57,776 nucleotides of DNA. It comes from Bacteroidales bacterium (GTDB lineage: Bacteria; Bacteroidota; Bacteroidia; Bacteroidales; UBA7960). A program made the translations under genes and the position numbers. Positions 53,559 through 57,776 of this stretch are shown in pieces. Where the stretch lies: contig SLQX01000010.1 of assembly GCA_007131245.1 (NCBI GenBank), forward strand, positions 1 through 57,776, written 5' to 3'. Each line of letters starts with the position of its first letter. Position 1 is the stretch's first letter. The notes beneath the pieces are model-generated. The model was not told the origin of the DNA. It did no database searches and worked only from the letters and a program-made list of their open reading frames with translations.

Positions 53559-54635
53559 ATGAAAAACCAAACACAAACAAGGGTCCGTTTTTTCAATTTC
53601 CATGTGCTGTTACTACCTTCTTTTTTATCATTGTTTTTGTCTTGTGGTTCTGCTGACTCTCCCAGTGGGCAGCATACATCTGTTACTCATGCTGAAGGTT
53701 TCCAGGTTCGTACTTCGGAGTACCGTGTAAATATCAGATCTACCGGTGATTTGTTATCCTGGGAAAGGGTAGAACTCAAAGCTCCGGTGGCAGGAAACGT
53801 TTTGGCTATCCATTTTCAAGAGGGGCAGCATGTTAACGAGGGCGAACTGCTGGTGCAAATAGATGACAGAACCTGGAAAGCCCAAAAGAAGGGATTGGAG
53901 GCCCAGTTGTTTTCTGCTGAAAATGAGTTGGAACGCAAACGTCAATTGCTGGCCGTTGAAGGTGTCAGCCGAGAAGAATTTGACCAGTCTGAAGCACGGG
54001 CCAACCATCTGAAAGCACAAATAGATGAACTGAAAGTAAGAATTGATTTGGCACGAATACATGCACCCTTTACAGGGAGACTGGGCATGCGCAACTTTAG
54101 CAGAGGGGCTTACCTGGCACAGGGTGACATTGTTACCCATCTTGTTCAAGCCGATAAAATCAGGGTTGATTTCAGCATCCCATCGCGTTATGCGCCATTT
54201 GCAAAAGAGGGTATGGAGGTACAGGTGATTCCTTCCTCCAGCGGTGATACTGTTACGGCTGAGGTTTACGCCCTGGAGCCCGCTATTAATACTTCAAGCA
54301 GGAGTATGCATGTCAGGGCCAAACTTGATAATCCTCTTTACAAGTATATACCGGGAGATTTTGCCCGGATTGTTTTTGAAGTGGGGTATGACGATCAGGC
54401 TCTGTTGATTCCTGCAGAATCGGTTATTCCAGAGATGGATTCACAGGTTGTTTACAGAGTGGAAAACGGCAAAGCTCAACGTCGGGAAATTGAGACCGGC
54501 ACCCGCACCCGCGACAAGGTGCATGTGTTGCAGGGACTCACACCGGGAGATACGATCCTGGTTACTGGTCTGATGGAAATACGGGATGGTACCCATGTTG
54601 AAATCACAGCATTGAAAGGGGAGGAAAGCCTATGA
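53559..54635 (+). CDS. RND efflux periplasmic adaptor (membrane fusion lipoprotein)
   Basis: A 358-residue lipoprotein: signal peptide with lipobox LFLSC (Cys about 29), then a barrel-sandwich/lipoyl half (GDLLSWERVELKAPVAGNVLAIHFQEGQHV), a helical hairpin (about 105-150) rich in E, Q and R, a second lipoyl half (RIHAPFTGRLGMRN), a beta-barrel domain and a membrane-proximal domain. This is the MexA/AcrA-type adaptor that joins pump and outer-membrane channel. The ATG at 53559 is preferred to the TTG two codons earlier. The stop overlaps the pump ATG (ATGA), so the two are translationally coupled. Confidence 0.93.
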   Translation: MKNQTQTRVRFFNFHVLLLPSFLSLFLSCGSADSPSGQHTSVTHAEGFQVRTSEYRVNIRSTGDLLSWERVELKAPVAGNVLAIHFQEGQHVNEGELLVQIDDRTWKAQKKGLEAQLFSAENELERKRQLLAVEGVSREEFDQSEARANHLKAQIDELKVRIDLARIHAPFTGRLGMRNFSRGAYLAQGDIVTHLVQADKIRVDFSIPSRYAPFAKEGMEVQVIPSSSGDTVTAEVYALEPAINTSSRSMHVRAKLDNPLYKYIPGDFARIVFEVGYDDQALLIPAESVIPEMDSQVVYRVENGKAQRREIETGTRTRDKVHVLQGLTPGDTILVTGLMEIRDGTHVEITALKGEESL

Positions 54636-57600
54636 CACTTTCGGACCTAAGTATAAAGAGGCCGGTACTTTCCACCGTTTTTGCTATCGCCATTATAATA
54701 TTTGGGCTGGTGGCGTTTTATTCTTTGGGTGTAAGAGAATACCCCAGTGTGGATCCTCCCATTATTACTGTCAGGACCGATTATACGGGAGCCAATGCCC
54801 AGATTATGGAGTCTCAGATTACCGAGCCCCTGGAGGAGGCAGTAAACCGGGTAGATGGTATAAAAACCCTCAGCTCCATCAGTTCAACCGGGCGCAGCAC
54901 CATCAGAGTCGAGTTTGAACTGGGAATGGATTTGGATAATGCTGCTAATGATGTGAGAGACAGGGTGTCTCAAGCAGTGCGTAACCTGCCGCCCGATGCT
55001 GATCCCCCCATTGTGTCCAAGGCGGATGCTGATGCGCAAACCATCTTTACTGTAACCTTATCCAGTAACAACCGGAGTTTGCTTGAGCTCACCGATTTGG
55101 CAGAAAATGTTTTTGCCGAAAGATTGCAAACCATCGAAGGGGTTAGCCAGGTAAATATTTGGGGGCGAAAGCAATATGCCATGCGCCTAATCCTTGACAT
55201 GGAAAAGATGGAGGCCCTGAATGTAAGCCCCATTGATATACGTAATGCGCTCAATGAGCAAAATATTGAACTCCCATCCGGCCGGGTGGAAGGCGACCGC
55301 AGGTATTTAACCATTCAAACTTACGGCCGCCTCAATACCGAGGAAGAGTTCAATAACCTGATTATCACCCAAAAGGATAATACCCTAATTCGCTTAAAGG
55401 ATGTAGGAAATGCCCGCCTGGCGGCGCAAAATGAAAAATCCATTTTGCGTGGGAACAGAGGTATCCCTATGGTTGGCGTAGCTATGCAGCCCCAGCCTGG
55501 TTCCAATTTTATTGAAATAGTGGATGAAGCAAAGCGCAGAGTAGATATGCTCAGCCGCGATATGCCACAGGATATCACCATAGGGGTTGGGTTGGATGTA
55601 ACCGGCAGTATCCGCCAGTCTATCAGGGATGTTCAGTATACTATTTTTGCCGCATTTGTGCTGGTGTTGATTATCATCTTTATTTTTCTGCGAAGCTTCA
55701 GAACCACTTTCATTCCCATTATTACCATTCCAATATCCCTTTTGGGAAGTTTTATTTTTCTCTACTTGTCTGGCTTTTCCATCAATGTGCTTACCTTATT
55801 AGGGCTTTTGTTGGCCACTGGAATGGTGGTGGATGATGCCATTGTAATGATGGAAAATATTTATGCAAAGATTGAACAGGGGATGAAACCCATCCAGGCA
55901 GCTTTTAAAGGGGCCAGGCAGGTTTTTTTTGCCATTGTTTCTACTTCCATCACCCTTATCAGTGTTTTCTTACCCATCTTTTTTATCGAAGGGCTTACAG
56001 GAAGGCTGTTTCGTGAGTTTGCCATGGTAGTGGCAGGAGCCATTGTTGTTTCCACATTCATTTCCCTCTCTTTTACGGTTATGTTAAGCTCCCGGTTGTT
56101 AAGGCCCTCGCAAAATGAGTACAGGTTCCTCCATACTATCAAAATGCCGGTTGACTACGTGTTGAATAACTACCCGTCCTGGTTGCGGGGATTTATGAAA
56201 ATGAGAATCCTTGCTGTGCCTGTTGTGGTTTTGATGGCTGTGATTATCGTATATTTGTTTATGAACCTGCAGTCAGAGCTGGCTCCCCTGGATGATAAAA
56301 GTGCGCTGACCCTGGTTTCTACAGCTCCTGAAGGTACATCTTATGAAATGATGGATGCCTATCAGATGCAGCTTATTGAACTTATTGATACCTTGCCTGA
56401 AAAGGAATATCTCCTTTCAGTAACCTCTCCGGGATTTGGTGCCTCGGTAGCTGTTAATAGCGGGTTTGTAAGGTTGATGCTAACGAACCCTTCGCAGCGC
56501 AGCAAAACCCAAATGCAACTGGCCGATGAGTTAAGGCCCCGGCTTGCTCAATACAACATGGCACAAACCTATGTTGTACAACAGCCCACCATAGCCGGTA
56601 GCGGCGGTGGAAGAGGGCTCCCCGTGCAATATGTCTTGCAGGCGCCCAACCTTCAGGCTTTGGAGGAAAAGATTCCTGATTTCATGCAACAAGCCAGAGC
56701 TCACCCTGCATTAGATGTGGTAGATATCGATTTACGTTTTACCCGGCCCGAACTTATCCTGGATATTGACAGGGAAAAGGCATTTGACCTGGGAATTTCC
56801 GTCAGGGATATTGCCGAAACCTTGCAGGTGTATTTCAGTGAGCAGAGAGTTGGGTATTTTATTCGCGATGGCAAACAATACTTTGTGATTGCGCAGGCCG
56901 AAAGAAGACAAAGGCAAACTCCACGGGATATTACCAATATGAGGTTAAGAGCAGCATCAGGACAAATGGTATCTCTTGACAATCTTGTGGAGATACGTGA
57001 AGAGAGTTTGCCCCCCCAGTTGCTTCGGTTTAACCGCTACTCCTCTGCTACCATATCAGCCTCCACAGCTCAGGGATATACCCTGGGAGATGGTATCGAA
57101 GCCATGGATGAAATCGCTGCGTCGGTTTTGGATGATACATTTTTAACCGCACTTACCGGAACATCCGCTGACTATGTGGAAAGTGCGGGAAACCTTTTTT
57201 TAATATTTGTTTTTGCTCTTTTATTGATTTACTTAACCTTGTCAGCCCAGTTCGAAAGTTTTCGCGACCCTCTAACGATTATGTTCACTGTGCCGCTTGC
57301 CCTGGCCGGTGCCCTGATGGCACTTTGGTTTTTTGGGCAGACACTGAATATATTCAGCCAGATAGGAATGATTGTATTGGTGGGTATAGTAACCAAAAAC
57401 GGAATTCTCATTGTGGAGTTTGCCAACCAGAAACGCCTGCAAGGGGTAGAACGCATGGAAGCTGTAATATTAGCGGCAGCAGAAAGGGTAAGACCCATTA
57501 TTATGACCAGCCTGGCTACTGCACTGGGGGCGTTACCGCTGGTAATCTCTCTAGGGGGCACCTCCAACAGCCGTGTACCAATGGGGGTTGCCATCATTGG

Positions 57601-57700
57601 CGGGCTGCTGTTCTCACTCGCACTCACATTATTTATCATACCGGCCATTTATAGCTTTATTGCCGGAAAAACAAAGACCTATGTTGTTGAAGAAGATTAA
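54632..57700 (+). CDS. RND efflux pump inner-membrane permease (HAE1/AcrB-like)
   Basis: A 1022-residue full-length pump: N-terminal helix (LSDLSIKRPVLSTVFAIAIIIFGLVAF), two large periplasmic loops, and two blocks of transmembrane helices. TM4 carries GMVVDDAIVMMENI, with the paired aspartates of the proton relay. The first periplasmic loop has PSVDPPIITVRTDYTGANAQ and the second half ALAGALMALWFFGQTLNIFSQIGMIVLVGIVTKNGILIVEFANQ, both standard. Drug, solvent or bile-salt export is likely, but the substrate is not predictable. It overlaps the adaptor stop by four bases and is followed by a TolC-like gene. Confidence 0.95.
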   Translation: MTLSDLSIKRPVLSTVFAIAIIIFGLVAFYSLGVREYPSVDPPIITVRTDYTGANAQIMESQITEPLEEAVNRVDGIKTLSSISSTGRSTIRVEFELGMDLDNAANDVRDRVSQAVRNLPPDADPPIVSKADADAQTIFTVTLSSNNRSLLELTDLAENVFAERLQTIEGVSQVNIWGRKQYAMRLILDMEKMEALNVSPIDIRNALNEQNIELPSGRVEGDRRYLTIQTYGRLNTEEEFNNLIITQKDNTLIRLKDVGNARLAAQNEKSILRGNRGIPMVGVAMQPQPGSNFIEIVDEAKRRVDMLSRDMPQDITIGVGLDVTGSIRQSIRDVQYTIFAAFVLVLIIIFIFLRSFRTTFIPIITIPISLLGSFIFLYLSGFSINVLTLLGLLLATGMVVDDAIVMMENIYAKIEQGMKPIQAAFKGARQVFFAIVSTSITLISVFLPIFFIEGLTGRLFREFAMVVAGAIVVSTFISLSFTVMLSSRLLRPSQNEYRFLHTIKMPVDYVLNNYPSWLRGFMKMRILAVPVVVLMAVIIVYLFMNLQSELAPLDDKSALTLVSTAPEGTSYEMMDAYQMQLIELIDTLPEKEYLLSVTSPGFGASVAVNSGFVRLMLTNPSQRSKTQMQLADELRPRLAQYNMAQTYVVQQPTIAGSGGGRGLPVQYVLQAPNLQALEEKIPDFMQQARAHPALDVVDIDLRFTRPELILDIDREKAFDLGISVRDIAETLQVYFSEQRVGYFIRDGKQYFVIAQAERRQRQTPRDITNMRLRAASGQMVSLDNLVEIREESLPPQLLRFNRYSSATISASTAQGYTLGDGIEAMDEIAASVLDDTFLTALTGTSADYVESAGNLFLIFVFALLLIYLTLSAQFESFRDPLTIMFTVPLALAGALMALWFFGQTLNIFSQIGMIVLVGIVTKNGILIVEFANQKRLQGVERMEAVILAAAERVRPIIMTSLATALGALPLVISLGGTSNSRVPMGVAIIGGLLFSLALTLFIIPAIYSFIAGKTKTYVVEED

Positions 57701-57776
57701 TATGTTGGTTTTGGCCATGGTGCTTTTCCCTTTGAAGTTTCTGGGCCAATCATATACGCTTACTGAATTGGTGCAG
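57681..57776 (+). CDS. TolC-family outer-membrane channel, N-terminal part (runs off right end)
   Basis: Only 32 codons are visible, reading MLLKKINMLVLAMVLFPLKF then LGQSYTLTELVQ. A signal peptide of about 22 residues is followed by a TLTELVQ start, which is the usual N-terminus of TolC-like outer-membrane factors, and the position after adaptor and pump completes a tripartite efflux operon. The ATG at 57681 overlaps the pump gene by 20 bases; an internal ATG at 57702 is an alternative start that would leave no overlap. The rest lies outside the window, so family assignment rests mainly on context. Confidence 0.65.
   Translation, partial: MLLKKINMLVLAMVLFPLKFLGQSYTLTELVQ

Noticed and set aside
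1-57776. tRNA, rRNA, tmRNA, CRISPR or phage genes
   Set aside because: Reading both strands gave no cloverleaf with a T-arm motif, no repeated spacers and no phage structural or transposase frames.

Overview
This window looks like chromosomal DNA of a marine-type Bacteroidota, probably in the Bacteroidales/Marinilabiliales range; the taxon is inferred from gene content, not from a marker gene. The signs are Bacteroidota-type promoters (TTTG or TTG, about 18-21 bases, then TAnnTTTG) with almost no Shine-Dalgarno sequences, two proteins with type IX secretion (T9SS) C-terminal signals, a Rho factor with a long Q/N/K-rich insertion, an Ig-like/propeller hybrid sensor kinase, DUF4293, the Bacteroidota GlmU-like nucleotidyltransferase, and a TonB plug protein. 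I saw no rRNA, tRNA, insertion sequence, prophage or CRISPR array.

Layout. 1-1000: the start of rho (minus strand, running off the left end) with a long leader. 1011-4672: DUF4293 faces a three-gene minus operon of Na+/solute symporter, GNAT acetyltransferase and amino-acid racemase. 4809-12681: a long plus-strand run with a YhcC-type radical SAM protein, an AbgT transporter, three tandem-domain universal stress proteins, an overlapping LOG-family gene and proline dehydrogenase. 12709-16748: minus strand, a SpoU-type RNA methyltransferase, then a periplasmic protein-isoaspartate methyltransferase in an operon with a polytopic spermidine-synthase-like protein. 16966-21662: a plug-only TonB protein, an acyl-CoA reductase (LuxC family) and an unknown exported protein.

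22029-30238: a plus-strand metabolic and housekeeping block with serC, serA, DUF1015 (strong RNA hairpins in both gaps), rpmE type B with a structured leader, a GlmU-like enzyme and lon. 30334-32520: a HAMP-GAF-PAS membrane protein with no recognisable output domain. 32771-35310: rpsA with unusually long charged tails. 35408-43407: minus strand, a TPR protein, a T9SS endonuclease I, a large T9SS multidomain protein and xerD. 43685-52247: surface and signalling genes (AAC(3)-like acyltransferase, Wzx-type flippase, SpoIIAA-like protein, hybrid sensor kinase, family 2 glycosyltransferase). 52477-57776: a TspO-like protein and an RND efflux operon (adaptor, pump, start of a TolC-like protein cut by the right end).

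No single locus reads as a clearly new defence or mobile system. The most interesting items are smaller: hairpins between the serine genes, the structured L31 leader, the symporter-acetyltransferase-racemase operon, the periplasmic PCMT paired with a synthase-like membrane protein whose cofactor loop looks degenerate, the plug without a barrel, and the sensor without an output. Promoter positions also correct several gene starts. All domain calls are from reading the sequence; no database search was run.
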